This document shows, piece by piece, positions 7,458 through 16,844 of a stretch of DNA of 64,000 nucleotides. The stretch is from the NCBI GenBank assembly GCA_019635755.1, contig JAHBYW010000002.1, positions 62,001-126,000 of the forward strand, in the 5' to 3' direction. The notes beneath the pieces were generated by a model. That model did no database searches and was not told where the DNA came from. It saw nothing but the letters and a program-made list of their open reading frames with translations. Source of the DNA: Rhizobiaceae bacterium. Its GTDB lineage: Bacteria; Pseudomonadota; Alphaproteobacteria; Rhizobiales; Rhizobiaceae. Positions within the stretch are counted from its first letter, which is position 1, and every line of letters begins with the position of its first letter. The translations under genes were made by a program, and so were the position numbers.

Positions 7458-9077
7458 ATGCACAAACGGCTTGCGGCTTTCCGCGCCGACCGGCGCGGCA
7501 ATTTCGGATTGATCTCGGCATTCCTGGCGGTTCCGCTGGTGCTCGGCGCCGGACTGATGATCGACGTCTCGACGATCTCGCGAACCCGCGCGGAGCTCCA
7601 GAACGCGATGGATTCGGCGGCGCTCGCGGTAGCGCGCGAGGGCAAGAAGCTGACCGACGCACAAGCGATCGACATCGCCGACACGTTCCTCGACCAGAAC
7701 TTCGATCCGAAATACACCAAGCTGAAGGTGCTGCGCGACGGGACAGAGTTCCGCGTCGAGGCGCACACCCGCGCGCGCCTCGCCTTCGGGGCGCTGTTCG
7801 GCTACGAGGACTGGGAGGTCGCGGCCGCTTCCGCCGCCGACATCGCCTATGCGTCCTACGAGGTCGCGCTGGTGCTGGACACGACCGGCTCGATGGCCGG
7901 CGGCAAGCTCGCCTCGATGAAGGACGCCGTGATCGGCCTGATCGATTCGATGGCGCTGCAGGTCAACGATAAGGACAAGCTGCAGTTCGCGATGGTGCCG
8001 TTCGCCACCTTCGTCAATGTCGGGTCGGGCTTCGGCCCCTCCTTCGACAAGGACGGCAAGCAGATCAAGGGCACCGGAGCACCCTGGCTCGACCTGACCG
8101 GCGCGGCGGACGTGCCGCAGTCGGAGCTCGACGCCGGCGCCAGCCGCTTCCAGCTCTACCAGAACCTCGGACTGTCGTGGCCGGGCTGCGTCGAGACGCG
8201 CTTCGCGTCCGGGACGGACTACGACATCGACGACACGCCGGCCAGCGCGGCCAAGGCCGCAACGCTCTACATCCCCGCCTTCGGCATCGACGAGCCAGAC
8301 GAGCCGGGCTTCGCCAACAGCTATCTCGCCTCCGATGCGAAGCCCAACGTCGACACCGCGGCGGAGAAGAAGAAGCGCTGGAAGAAATATGGCGTGAAGA
8401 CGAACAATGCCGGCGACCCGCTGGACAACGGTCTTCTCGATCCGCTGGTCGCAGGCCTGACCGGAAACCAGAAGAAGGTGGCCATCGACGCCTCGGCCTC
8501 GCCGGCGACCGGCAAGCCGAAGGGGCCGGGCCATGGGTGCGAGATGCAGCCGATCACGGCGCTCAACGCCGACTACACCTCGATGACCACCAAGGTGAAG
8601 GCGCTGCAGGCGAACGGCACCACCAACATCATGGAGGGAGTCGCCTGGGGGCTGCGGGTGCTGTCGCCCGGCGAACCCTTCGACCAGTCGCGCAAGGGCA
8701 AGGTCGGCATCGAGCAGGTGATGATCGTGCTGACCGACGGCTCCAACGTGTTCGGCAACGCCGGCAACGAGCTGGGGTCGGGCTATTCGAGCTTCGGCTA
8801 CCTGACCGACGGCCGCATCGGCATCGAGGCGGGCGGCTCCGGCGCGACGAACACGCTGATGAACCAGCGCACGCTCGCCGCCTGCGAGCAGGCCAAGGCG
8901 GCCGGCATCGAGGTCTACACGATCCGCCTCGAGGAGCCGAACGTCGCGACGGGCACGATGCTGAAGCAGTGCGCCAGCGGCGACGATCACTATTTCGACG
9001 TGCCCAGCCGCTCGCAGCTCGACGAAGCGTTCGGCAAGATCAAGGAGCGGATCGTCCGCGTCCGGATTTCGTCCTAG
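7458..9077 (+). CDS. TadG-like protein with von Willebrand factor A domain
   Basis: A 539-residue protein. Residues 12-45 (RRGNFGLISAFLAVPLVLG and following) are the Tad/TadE-like N-terminus with a pilin-like membrane helix, seen in TadG and related secreted proteins. From about residue 135 there is a VWA domain with the metal-site motif DTTGS at 141-145 and a second segment QVMIVLTDGSN. A long insert (about 190-340) rich in Asp, Ala and Lys separates the two halves. Such proteins sit in the periplasm or at the surface and may help Flp/Tad pilus assembly, but no other tad gene is in the window. The gene converges on carA with a 23-base gap. Confidence 0.82.
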   Translation: MHKRLAAFRADRRGNFGLISAFLAVPLVLGAGLMIDVSTISRTRAELQNAMDSAALAVAREGKKLTDAQAIDIADTFLDQNFDPKYTKLKVLRDGTEFRVEAHTRARLAFGALFGYEDWEVAAASAADIAYASYEVALVLDTTGSMAGGKLASMKDAVIGLIDSMALQVNDKDKLQFAMVPFATFVNVGSGFGPSFDKDGKQIKGTGAPWLDLTGAADVPQSELDAGASRFQLYQNLGLSWPGCVETRFASGTDYDIDDTPASAAKAATLYIPAFGIDEPDEPGFANSYLASDAKPNVDTAAEKKKRWKKYGVKTNNAGDPLDNGLLDPLVAGLTGNQKKVAIDASASPATGKPKGPGHGCEMQPITALNADYTSMTTKVKALQANGTTNIMEGVAWGLRVLSPGEPFDQSRKGKVGIEQVMIVLTDGSNVFGNAGNELGSGYSSFGYLTDGRIGIEAGGSGATNTLMNQRTLAACEQAKAAGIEVYTIRLEEPNVATGTMLKQCASGDDHYFDVPSRSQLDEAFGKIKERIVRVRISS

Positions 9078-9100
9078 GAACGCACCGGCTGCGCGGAGCG

Positions 9101-10300
9101 CTACCGCTCCGCCAGGGCCGGCTCGCCGCGGCGGGCGCGGATCAGGTTGGCGAAGCGCTTGAACAGATAGTGCGAATCCTGCGGGCCGGGCGAGGCCTCG
9201 GGATGATGCTGGACCGAGAAGACGGGCCGGCCGGTCAGCGCGATGCCGCAGTTCGAGCCGTCGAACAGCGACACGTGGGTCTCCTCGACGCCCTCGGGCA
9301 GCGAGTCCGACGCGACCGAGAAGCCGTGGTTCATCGACACGATCTCGACCTTGCCGGTGGTGTGGTCCTTGACCGGGTGGTTGGCCCCGTGGTGGCCCTG
9401 ATGCATCTTCTCCGTCCTGCCGCCCAGCGCCAGCGCCAGCATCTGGTGGCCAAGGCAGATGCCGAAGACGGGAATGTCGGTCTTGAGCAGGCCCTGGATC
9501 ATCGGCACGGCGTATTCGCCGGTGGCGGCGGGATCGCCGGGGCCGTTGGACAGGAAGATGCCGTCAGGCTTCATGGCCAGGATGTCGTCGGCGCTGGTCT
9601 TCGCCGGCACGACGGTGACCTTGGCGCCGAGGCCCGCCAGCAGGCGCAGGATGTTGCGCTTCACCCCGTAGTCGACCGCGACGACATGCATGGTCGGGCT
9701 GTCCTGGTCGCCGTACCCTTCGCCCCAGGCCCAGGGGGTCTCGGTCCAGACAGACGACTGGCCGGAGGTCACGTCCCTGGCGAGGTCGAGGTCGAGCAGG
9801 CCCGACCATGCCCTGGCCTGGCGCTTCAGGTCGTCAATGTCGAACACGCCGTCCGGGGCATGCGCGATGACGGCGTTCGGCATGCCCTTCTCGCGGATGA
9901 GCGCCGTCAGCGCGCGGGTGTCGATGCCAGCCATGGCGATGACGCCGCGCCGCTTCAGCCACTGGTCGAGATGGGTCGCGGCGCGATAGTTCGACGGGTT
10001 GGTGATGTCGGCCTTGAACACCGCGCCGACGGCGCCGGCGCGGGCTGCCGGGACAAGGTCCTCGATGTCCTCTTCATTGGCGCCGACATTGCCGATGTGG
10101 GGGAAGGTGAAGGTGACGATCTGGCGAGCGTAGGACGGGTCGGTGAGGATCTCCTGATAACCGGTCAGCGCGGTGTTGAAGCACACCTCGGCGACGGCCG
10201 CTCCGGTGGCGCCCAGCCCGCGGCCGGAGATCACCGTGCCGTCGGCCAGCACGAGAAGCGCGGTCGGCGCTTCGCTTCCCCAGGGCGCGGTCGATGCCAT
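9101..10300 (-). CDS. carA: Carbamoyl-phosphate synthase small subunit
   Basis: A 399-residue CarA, the glutaminase subunit that supplies ammonia to CarB for carbamoyl phosphate in arginine and pyrimidine synthesis. The N-terminal CPSase domain (LLVLADGTVISGRG, NTALTGYQEILTDPSYARQIVTF) is followed by a class I glutamine amidotransferase domain with catalytic Cys282 in GICLGHQ and His366/Glu368 in HHPEAS. The motif SNGPGDP is also present. Start at 10300 has AAGGAG seven bases upstream on this strand. The gene is divergent from yqeY, a pairing common in related bacteria. carB is not in the window. Confidence 0.98.
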   Translation of the reverse strand: MASTAPWGSEAPTALLVLADGTVISGRGLGATGAAVAEVCFNTALTGYQEILTDPSYARQIVTFTFPHIGNVGANEEDIEDLVPAARAGAVGAVFKADITNPSNYRAATHLDQWLKRRGVIAMAGIDTRALTALIREKGMPNAVIAHAPDGVFDIDDLKRQARAWSGLLDLDLARDVTSGQSSVWTETPWAWGEGYGDQDSPTMHVVAVDYGVKRNILRLLAGLGAKVTVVPAKTSADDILAMKPDGIFLSNGPGDPAATGEYAVPMIQGLLKTDIPVFGICLGHQMLALALGGRTEKMHQGHHGANHPVKDHTTGKVEIVSMNHGFSVASDSLPEGVEETHVSLFDGSNCGIALTGRPVFSVQHHPEASPGPQDSHYLFKRFANLIRARRGEPALAER

Positions 10301-10568
10301 CGGTCACTCCTTGAAATTCCGGGTCGCCAGCGCCATATCGCGCAGCGAAAAACACGGGGTTCCGCCCACTGGCGGCTCCTCCGTGCCATCCCACCTGTCC
10401 ATGCAAGGCGCGGACAATAGGCGATGGCGGCAAGTGGGTCAATGACCGCGAACGCGGCGCCAGGGATTTAATTTCTTACGTTAAATCAATGGCTTGATCG
10501 GGACGGCGTGATTTGCGTCACGGCCGGCTTGGCGCTATTGTCGACACCCGCGCGAACGGAGAAACGCC

Positions 10569-11018
10569 ATGCGCGAGAAAATCGCCGAGGCCCTGAAGAC
10601 CGCCGTGAAGGCCCAGGACAAGCGTCGCACCTCGACGCTGCGCCTGATCCAGGCGGCAATCCACGATCGCGACATCGCGCATCGCGGCGCGGGCAAGGAT
10701 CCCGTGACCGACGACGACGTGCTGCAAATCCTCGGCAAGATGGTCAAACAGCGCGAGGAGTCCGCGCGCCTGTTCGAGGAGGGCAGCCGGCTCGACCTGG
10801 CCGAACAGGAGCGCGACGAGATCGAGATCATCCGCGACTTCCTGCCGAGGCAGCTCAGCGACGACGCCACGAAGACGGCCTGCCAGCAGGTCATCTCCGA
10901 GGTCGGCGCCGACGGGCTGCGCGACATGGGCCGCTGCATGAGCGCGCTCAAGCAGCGCTATACGGGCCAGATGGACTTCGGCAAGGCGAGCGGCATCGTC
11001 AAGGAACTGCTGGGCTGA
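10569..11018 (+). CDS. yqeY: GatB/YqeY domain protein
   Basis: A 149-residue stand-alone GatB/YqeY domain, with the family signatures RTSTLRLIQAAIHDRDIA, VLQILGKMVKQREESA and FLPRQLSDD. The fold matches the tRNA-binding tail of GatB. Its stand-alone role is not firmly established but is thought to involve tRNA amidation or binding. Start ATG 10569 follows ACGGAG seven bases upstream. The 268-base gap shared with carA has an AT-rich stretch near 10470-10490 that may hold promoters. Confidence 0.92.
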   Translation: MREKIAEALKTAVKAQDKRRTSTLRLIQAAIHDRDIAHRGAGKDPVTDDDVLQILGKMVKQREESARLFEEGSRLDLAEQERDEIEIIRDFLPRQLSDDATKTACQQVISEVGADGLRDMGRCMSALKQRYTGQMDFGKASGIVKELLG

Positions 11019-11084
11019 ATCGTTCCCGGCGGCCGGTTCCGCAGCGTCGCTGCCAGGCCGAGCCGGTCTCACGCGGACATTGAT

Positions 11085-11121
11085 CGAAGGCCCGGCGCAA
11101 GCGGATCGCGCCGGGCCTTCG
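11085..11121. terminator. Long perfect hairpin between convergent genes
   Basis: A 14-bp perfect stem (CGAAGGCCCGGCGC at 11085-11098 and its complement at 11108-11121) with a nine-base loop. It sits between the ends of yqeY and the leftward dioxygenase gene. No T-run follows on either strand, so its role as a terminator is likely but not certain. Confidence 0.6.
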
Positions 11122-11124
11122 CCG

Positions 11125-11916
11125 TCAGAACGACAGACCGCAGGCCCGGCGGATGGCGAGCTGGACCGGCGATGGCGGCAGCGCCTGATCGAAGCCAGCG
11201 ACCGGCAGCAGCGCTGGCTGCGCCATGAATTTCGGCCGCGTGCCCCGGTGCGGCTGGGCGGCGTGGACGAGGAACGGGTGGCACAGATAGACGGTGCCCG
11301 CCGCACCGGTCGCCAGCACCTCGTCGCAGCCGGCCGTCGAGGCAAAGCCGTCGGCGGCGAGTTCGGCCAGCGTCATGCCGGCTTCGCCGCGCGGCAGGAG
11401 CTGGCGGGCGATCGCGGCGTGCGAACCCGCGCGGACGCGGGTCGGCGCATCGTGCGGCCCGACGTCGGAGAACAGGAACAGCATCAGCAGGGCGCGGCCG
11501 CGGCTCATCACATTGACGCGCCACTGCATGAAGTCCGGATTCTCGGTGCCGAAGCTGGCGTCGACATGCCAGCCGGTGTCGCCGGGCACGTCGGGCGAGG
11601 GGAAGCGGATCGGGAACGAGCCGAGCCCCGCCGGGCGGTGCCAGCGGCCCGCGCCGACCAGCGCGTCATAGGCCGCATGAAGGCGTGGCGTGTTGGCCGC
11701 GGCGACGAAGGGGTTCGTGCCCATGAAGCCGACGCGGACGACCGGCTTCGTCCAGCCGGCGGGGTCGTCCGGCGACAGCCCGATCTGCGCCCAAAGCTCG
11801 GCCACGCCCGCGCGGGCGAGATCGGTGCCGAAGGCACCGTCGAGCTTCACGTATCCGCGTGCGATGAAGTCTTCGACCTGGGCTTCGCCCAGGCCTGCCT
11901 GTCCATTGTCCGGCAT
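11125..11916 (-). CDS. Phytanoyl-CoA dioxygenase family protein
   Basis: A 263-residue Fe(II)/2-oxoglutarate-dependent oxygenase of the PhyH family. Iron ligands are visible as His117-x-Asp119 in GWHVDASF and a distal His, most likely His218 in HPFLVHAAQ, with Arg227 (GTRPKF) placed to bind 2-oxoglutarate. Such enzymes hydroxylate small molecules; the substrate here cannot be read. The gene is part of a block between yqeY and dnaG and is followed (in its own direction) by the hairpin at 11085-11121. The MFS exporter gene lies 164 bases upstream on the same strand. Confidence 0.85.
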   Translation of the reverse strand: MPDNGQAGLGEAQVEDFIARGYVKLDGAFGTDLARAGVAELWAQIGLSPDDPAGWTKPVVRVGFMGTNPFVAAANTPRLHAAYDALVGAGRWHRPAGLGSFPIRFPSPDVPGDTGWHVDASFGTENPDFMQWRVNVMSRGRALLMLFLFSDVGPHDAPTRVRAGSHAAIARQLLPRGEAGMTLAELAADGFASTAGCDEVLATGAAGTVYLCHPFLVHAAQPHRGTRPKFMAQPALLPVAGFDQALPPSPVQLAIRRACGLSF

Positions 11917-12080
11917 GTCATATCTCCAGCTGACCGCCGCGCGGGCGGGCCATCAAACCTCAGCGACGCTGGCGCGCCGCGGCGACACGGGGGTCGCTCA
12001 GCCGAGGGGGAAGAAACTGGATGCGAACATCGTCATGCGTGTGACATAGGACCACGGCGGCGCCAAGGCAACCGGCGGCA

Positions 12081-13262
12081 TCAGTCCCCGGCTCGTGCCG
12101 GCGGCACCGCGCCGGCGCGGCGCTCGGCGGCGAAGGACAGCGAGGCGACGACGACCGCGACGGCCATCGCGCCGATGCCCAGCACCGGCAGGCTGCGATA
12201 GCCCCAGCCGGCACCGAGCAGCAGCGCGCCGATCGAGGCCGCGGCGGCGATGCCGATGTTGAAGCCGGACGGGATCATCGACGAGGCGAGGTTCGGCGCG
12301 TCGGCGGTCCAGGTCAGGATGCGCGTCTGGATCGGCGTGCCGATGGCGAAGTTGACCATGCCCCACAGGAACACGATCGCAGCCATCGGCACGGGGTAGG
12401 GGGCGGCGAAATACATCGCGGTGAGAACGAAAGACTGCACCACCAGCAGCGCGATCATCGACGGCATGAGGCTGATGTCCGCGAGGCGGCCGCCGATGAA
12501 CACGCCGAGCGTGCAGCCGACGCCGTTCAGCAGGAGCACGAGCGGCACGACCGACGCGTCGAGGCCGGTGACCTCCTGCAGCAGCGGCGTGATGTAGGTG
12601 AAGGGCACGAACTGACCGATCATCAGCATCAGCATGATGATCAGTGTCGACCAGACCTGCTGGCGACCCAGCACGCGTACCTCGCCAGCGAGGTTGCCTT
12701 CGGTCCGGGCCGCCGCCTCGGCGCGCGGCAGCAGGAGCACGATGGCGGCGAGCGAGACGAGGCCGAGGCAGAACATCGCCCAGAAGGTCGTGCGCCAGCC
12801 GAAGGCGTTGCCGATCGCAGCGCCCGCCGGCACGCCGACGATGTTGGACACGGTGAGGCCAGCCAGCACAAGCGCGACGGCCATGCCGCGCTTCTCCGGC
12901 GGCACGAGGCCGACGGCGACCACCATCGCGACGCCGAAATAGACGCCATGGGCGATCGCCACCAGGACGCGGATCAGCAGCATCGACGCAAAACCGGGTG
13001 CCAGCGCGCAGGCGACCTGGCCGACGGTGAAGGCGATCGCGAGCCCGATGAGGAGGGTGCGGCGCGGGACACGCCGCGTGGCGACGGTCATCAGCGGGCC
13101 GCCGATGGCGATGCCGATGGCATAGGCGGACACCAGGTAGCCCGCCGTCGGGATGGAGATGCCGAGTCCCGCCGCGACCTCAGGCAGCACGCCGGCGATC
13201 ACGAACTCGGTCGTGCCGAAGGCGAAGGCGGCGATGAAGAGCGCGAGGACGGGTAGCGGCAT
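12081..13262 (-). CDS. MFS transporter (DHA1, AraJ/NepI-like)
   Basis: A 393-residue major facilitator with twelve predicted helices, starting MPLPVLALFIAAFAFGTTEF, the typical start of the AraJ/NepI/YdhP group of proton-driven exporters. The loop 2-3 motif is represented by GPLMTVATRRVPRRTLL. These pumps export sugars, nucleosides or drugs and the substrate is unknown. The TIR gene lies 97 bases upstream on the same strand, so the two may be cotranscribed. Confidence 0.9.
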   Translation of the reverse strand: MPLPVLALFIAAFAFGTTEFVIAGVLPEVAAGLGISIPTAGYLVSAYAIGIAIGGPLMTVATRRVPRRTLLIGLAIAFTVGQVACALAPGFASMLLIRVLVAIAHGVYFGVAMVVAVGLVPPEKRGMAVALVLAGLTVSNIVGVPAGAAIGNAFGWRTTFWAMFCLGLVSLAAIVLLLPRAEAAARTEGNLAGEVRVLGRQQVWSTLIIMLMLMIGQFVPFTYITPLLQEVTGLDASVVPLVLLLNGVGCTLGVFIGGRLADISLMPSMIALLVVQSFVLTAMYFAAPYPVPMAAIVFLWGMVNFAIGTPIQTRILTWTADAPNLASSMIPSGFNIGIAAAASIGALLLGAGWGYRSLPVLGIGAMAVAVVVASLSFAAERRAGAVPPARAGD

Positions 13263-13359
13263 AGGGAAGGCCCGAGGTCGAGGAAGCGGTGAAGATCACG
13301 GCAGGCGGCTGCGGGCAATGAAGATTTGCTGGGCCAGCGTCGAGGATAACTGGAGGGCA

Positions 13360-14934
13360 TCAGGCGCTGCGCCGCCGGCGGGCAGCGCCCAGAACGATGC
13401 ACCAGCCGAGGAAGAGCAGGGCGCTCGCGGCGAAGGCCGCCCAGCCATAGGTCGTCGACGACGCCACGGCGGAGCCGGGGAACAGGATCATGTAGACCGG
13501 GACGGCGAAGAAGGTGGCGGCGACGAGCCCGCCGCCGAGCCAGACGAACAGTTCCCCCGCCCGGAGCGGCGCCCGCCGGGTCAGCACGATCATGGCACCC
13601 GAGAAAAGCGCTGCCGTCACGCCGAGCAGGATGCCGGCGGCGATGCTTCCGTCGCCGGTCGGCGTCATGATCCATGCCCAGTCCCAGGCCTTGGTACCCG
13701 TCGCCAGCACGATGCCGCCGGCGCCGGCAAGGCCGACCCACAAGACCGCAACGGACGCCGGCGTGAGCCGCCGCTGGCGCACCGTCAAAGCGAGCGCAAC
13801 GAAAGCGGCAAGACCGAAACCCACCCATGCCCCCATGGCCAGGTCCAGGTAGTCGCTGACATAGTACTGCCCTGGGCTGCCCCAGAAGCGCGCCATGGCG
13901 ATGTTGATGCACGCCACGACCAGCGCCATGGCCGCGGCGATCCAGTAGAACGCCGCCGCGACGCCGGGGCGGTTGCGCACCAGGCTGACGATGAAGACGG
14001 CGAGATAGGGCAGGGCGGCGACAACGCTGCCTGTGGCACGGGCGCCGAGATATGCGAAGCTCGGGTCGAGGCTCAGCGCGTCGATCCCGTAGGACTCGAA
14101 GGCGTTCACGCCGGTGATCATCGCGACGGGCGTCGACAGCGCCACGATGACGGCGACGGTCGTGGCCAGCCCGCCGGAGCCCTCCCGATCGTAGCTCCAG
14201 CCGCGGGTGAGAGCGACCGGCGTGACCGGGGCCGCGTGGACCGGCGCGGGCGGAGACGGCTGCGGCGCGGGTTGCGGCTGCGCCGTCGGGGCAGGCGGGA
14301 CAATGGCCCCGGGCGCCGGCTGGGTCGCTGCCGGCGGCGTGATCGAAAACGATACGGTGGCCGACGTGAACGGCTTCGGCGCGACATCGATTGCGGACGC
14401 AGGCTTCGCATCCTGCGACGCCGTCGCCGGTGGCGGGGCCGGCTTGCGATCGGCCTCCGCCGCCGGAACCAGGCCAAGCTTGATCAGCATGGACGCGATG
14501 TCGGTGTCGTCGGTGTGGAGGTCGATGCGCACCGCCTGGCGCTTGCGCAGCCCCTTCAGGCCGGTCGGGAGGTCCTCCGCTGCCGGCATGGAGGCGCCGT
14601 CGAGCAGGACCGGCACGACGCGAATGCCGCGCGCCAGGCCGGCGGCGATCTCGATGCGGACATAGTCGGTCTTGCTGTCGAGGCGACGGTTGCCCTTCTT
14701 GTCGACGACGGTCAGCCATTTGTCGTCGATGATCGCCAGCATGGTCCCGCACTGCGCGACCCATTCCTTGAGCGTCGTCTCGAAGTTCTTGCCGATCGGA
14801 ATGGAGTCGATGTCCATGAAGACGTCGTCCGCCGGCAGCACGTCGATCAGCGCGCGGCGAATCTGCTTCGCCGGCCAGCTCGCCGTCTCGCGGCGATAGC
14901 TGATGAAGACTTTCTGCGACACGGGGTGTCCCAA
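13360..14934 (-). CDS. TIR-domain protein with C-terminal multi-pass membrane region
   Basis: A 524-residue protein of unusual layout. Residues 7-135 are a TIR domain: KVFISYRRE at 8-16, the BB-loop-like VFMDIDSIPIGKNFE at 38-52, and SKTDYVRIEIAAGLARGIRVVPVLL, where Glu95 aligns with the catalytic Glu of NAD-cleaving TIR domains such as SARM1. Residues about 150-240 are a Pro/Ala-rich linker. From about 255 to the end there are eight or so hydrophobic segments ending in LGWCIVLGAARRRR. A bacterial membrane-anchored TIR could consume NAD in response to a membrane signal, but this is inference. No partner gene of a known TIR defence system is adjacent. Confidence 0.85.
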   Translation of the reverse strand: MGHPVSQKVFISYRRETASWPAKQIRRALIDVLPADDVFMDIDSIPIGKNFETTLKEWVAQCGTMLAIIDDKWLTVVDKKGNRRLDSKTDYVRIEIAAGLARGIRVVPVLLDGASMPAAEDLPTGLKGLRKRQAVRIDLHTDDTDIASMLIKLGLVPAAEADRKPAPPPATASQDAKPASAIDVAPKPFTSATVSFSITPPAATQPAPGAIVPPAPTAQPQPAPQPSPPAPVHAAPVTPVALTRGWSYDREGSGGLATTVAVIVALSTPVAMITGVNAFESYGIDALSLDPSFAYLGARATGSVVAALPYLAVFIVSLVRNRPGVAAAFYWIAAAMALVVACINIAMARFWGSPGQYYVSDYLDLAMGAWVGFGLAAFVALALTVRQRRLTPASVAVLWVGLAGAGGIVLATGTKAWDWAWIMTPTGDGSIAAGILLGVTAALFSGAMIVLTRRAPLRAGELFVWLGGGLVAATFFAVPVYMILFPGSAVASSTTYGWAAFAASALLFLGWCIVLGAARRRRSA

Positions 14935-14994
14935 ACCTCGGCCAGAATAGGCAGAAGCCGTGGCGGACGCAACGTCACCCTGAGTGGCGAAGGC

Positions 14995-16659
14995 TCAGCC
15001 CGCCTTGAGCCGCGAGCCGCGCAGCAGGCCCTGTTCCTCGAGAACCGGGTAGGCCATCGAGGCCAGCAGCGAGTTGATCTGCTTGAGATCCCGGATGGTG
15101 TCGAGATGGATCGAGCTTGTCTCGACGCTCTTCGGCGTGCCTTCGCGCAGCCGGGCGAAATGGCTCTGGCTGGACTTCTTCTCGAGGTCGCGCAGGCGGT
15201 CCTTCTCCTCGACCAGCTGGCGCGCGGTGTCGGCGTCGCGCGAGACCAGCACGTTGAAGGCGAGGCGGGCATTGGTCATCACCGACTGGTGGAAGGCGGA
15301 AAGCTCGCGCCAGCCCTGTTCGGTGAATTCAAGGCCGCGGTCGACCTTCTTCTGAACATGGACCAGCATGTTGCGGACGATGATGTCGCCCACCTGCTCC
15401 AGCTTGACGCAGGCGCCGATGAGTTCCTGGCAGCGCAGCGCTTCCTGCTCGGTGAGCTGCTTGGAGGTGACCTTGGCGAGGTAAAGCTTGATCGCCGCAT
15501 GCTTGCGGTCGACGCGGTCGTCGAGCGCGGCCAGCGCGTCGATCTTCTCGCGGTCGGCCTTGATGTAGAGGTCGATGATAGTCTGCAGCATGATCTCGAC
15601 CGTCTCGCACACGCGCACGACTTCGCGCGTGGCGTTGGCAAGCGCCTGCGAGGGCGTGGCGAGGGCCGCCTCGTCGAGCGCGCTGATCTCGGCGGCGGCA
15701 AGGGCCGCGCCGGCCGCGGGCTTTTCGCCCATTCCCACGATCTTCTCGGCCAGCCGGTAGACGATGCCGGCCAGCGGCATGCCCAGCACGACCAGCGCGA
15801 CGTTGAAGACGATGTGGGCGTGGACGAGCTGCTCGGCAGGCGTGTCGCCGAGGAGGCCGAGCGGCGGGGCGTGGACGACGAACAGGGTCAGCGCGGCGAG
15901 CGCTCCGGCGCCGCGCATGATGAGATTGCCGACCGGGACGATGCGCGCCGGCCGGGGTGCCGCGCGCGACAGCATCACCGCGATGATGCCGCCGCCGATG
16001 TTGGCGCCCAGCACCAGGACCACGCCGAGTTGCGGCGGGACGAGGCCACGCGCGGCCAGCGCGGTGAAAAGGAGGATGGCGGCGACCGAGGAATGGAACA
16101 GCCAGGTCATCACCGCCGCGATCAGGCAGGCGGTGACGAAGTCGCCCGAGAGGTAGTTGATGACGACCGGCAGGATGCGGCTTTCGCGGAGCGGTTCCGA
16201 AGCCTCGCCGATCAGGCGCAGCGACAGGATGAGCAGGCCGACGCCGATCAGGATGCGGCCGAGCTGCAGGAGGTCGCGCCGCGCCGTCGACATGAACAGC
16301 ACAGTGCCGGTGACAAGGCAGAGCGGCACGAGGATCGACAGGTCGAAGGACAGCAGCTTCACCACCAGCGACGAGCCGAGGTCGGCGCCGAGAACGGCGA
16401 GCAGGCCAGCGGTGCCGCCGACGATGCCGGCGCCTGCGAAGGCGCCGACGATCAGCGCCACGGCCGTGGCGCTCTGCAGCGAGATCGCCAGCGCCGCGCC
16501 GGCGCCGACCGCCAGGAACGGATTGCGCAGGATGTTGCGCAGGCGATGGCGCAGCACGTCGCCATAGGCGCGCTCGACGCCGGTGCGCACCATGCGGGTG
16601 GCGAAGAGCAGCAGCGCGACGGCGCCGGCGAGGTTGAGCAGGACGACGGAGCCGGTCAT
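14995..16659 (-). CDS. Na/Pi-cotransporter family protein with PhoU-like C-terminus
   Basis: A 554-residue membrane protein of the Na+/phosphate cotransporter II family (bacterial YjbB/NptA group). Two inverted repeats carry the family QSATA-type motifs: LQSATA at 61-66 and WLFHSSVAA near 207. Residues about 330-540 are a helical, charged PhoU-like domain (for example EALRCQELIGACVKLEQVGD and HFARLREGTPKSVETSSIHLD). Family members move phosphate across the inner membrane and some export it. Start ATG 16659 fits the hydrophobic N-terminus MTGSVVLLNLAGAVALLLFA. The TIR gene follows it 60 bases downstream. Confidence 0.92.
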   Translation of the reverse strand: MTGSVVLLNLAGAVALLLFATRMVRTGVERAYGDVLRHRLRNILRNPFLAVGAGAALAISLQSATAVALIVGAFAGAGIVGGTAGLLAVLGADLGSSLVVKLLSFDLSILVPLCLVTGTVLFMSTARRDLLQLGRILIGVGLLILSLRLIGEASEPLRESRILPVVINYLSGDFVTACLIAAVMTWLFHSSVAAILLFTALAARGLVPPQLGVVLVLGANIGGGIIAVMLSRAAPRPARIVPVGNLIMRGAGALAALTLFVVHAPPLGLLGDTPAEQLVHAHIVFNVALVVLGMPLAGIVYRLAEKIVGMGEKPAAGAALAAAEISALDEAALATPSQALANATREVVRVCETVEIMLQTIIDLYIKADREKIDALAALDDRVDRKHAAIKLYLAKVTSKQLTEQEALRCQELIGACVKLEQVGDIIVRNMLVHVQKKVDRGLEFTEQGWRELSAFHQSVMTNARLAFNVLVSRDADTARQLVEEKDRLRDLEKKSSQSHFARLREGTPKSVETSSIHLDTIRDLKQINSLLASMAYPVLEEQGLLRGSRLKAG

Positions 16660-16844
16660 GGCGTCACGCCATCGGGAACGCGCGGGCCGGTGCAGACGGG
16701 GCGCTCGAAACGGAAGTCGATGTCAGACAGGGATATCATGGCCGGCAGCTTAGCCGGATAATATCATTTGCCGTGATTTCATAGGGCCTTCGCGCGACGA
16801 ACGGTGTCGCGCCAAGGCCGTCAGCCGGCCTTCTTGTCCAAAGA

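Noticed and set aside
10508-10521. GTGATTTGCGTCAC palindrome upstream of yqeY as a CRP/FNR-type site
   Set aside because: Its half-sites differ from the FNR/FixK consensus at both outer positions, and a single weak match next to a housekeeping gene is expected by chance.
13153-16761. A 1202-codon open frame on the + strand
   Set aside because: It is antisense to the TIR and Na/Pi genes, both with clear domains. Its translation is rich in Arg, Asp, His and Gly with no domain, as expected for high-GC antisense frames.
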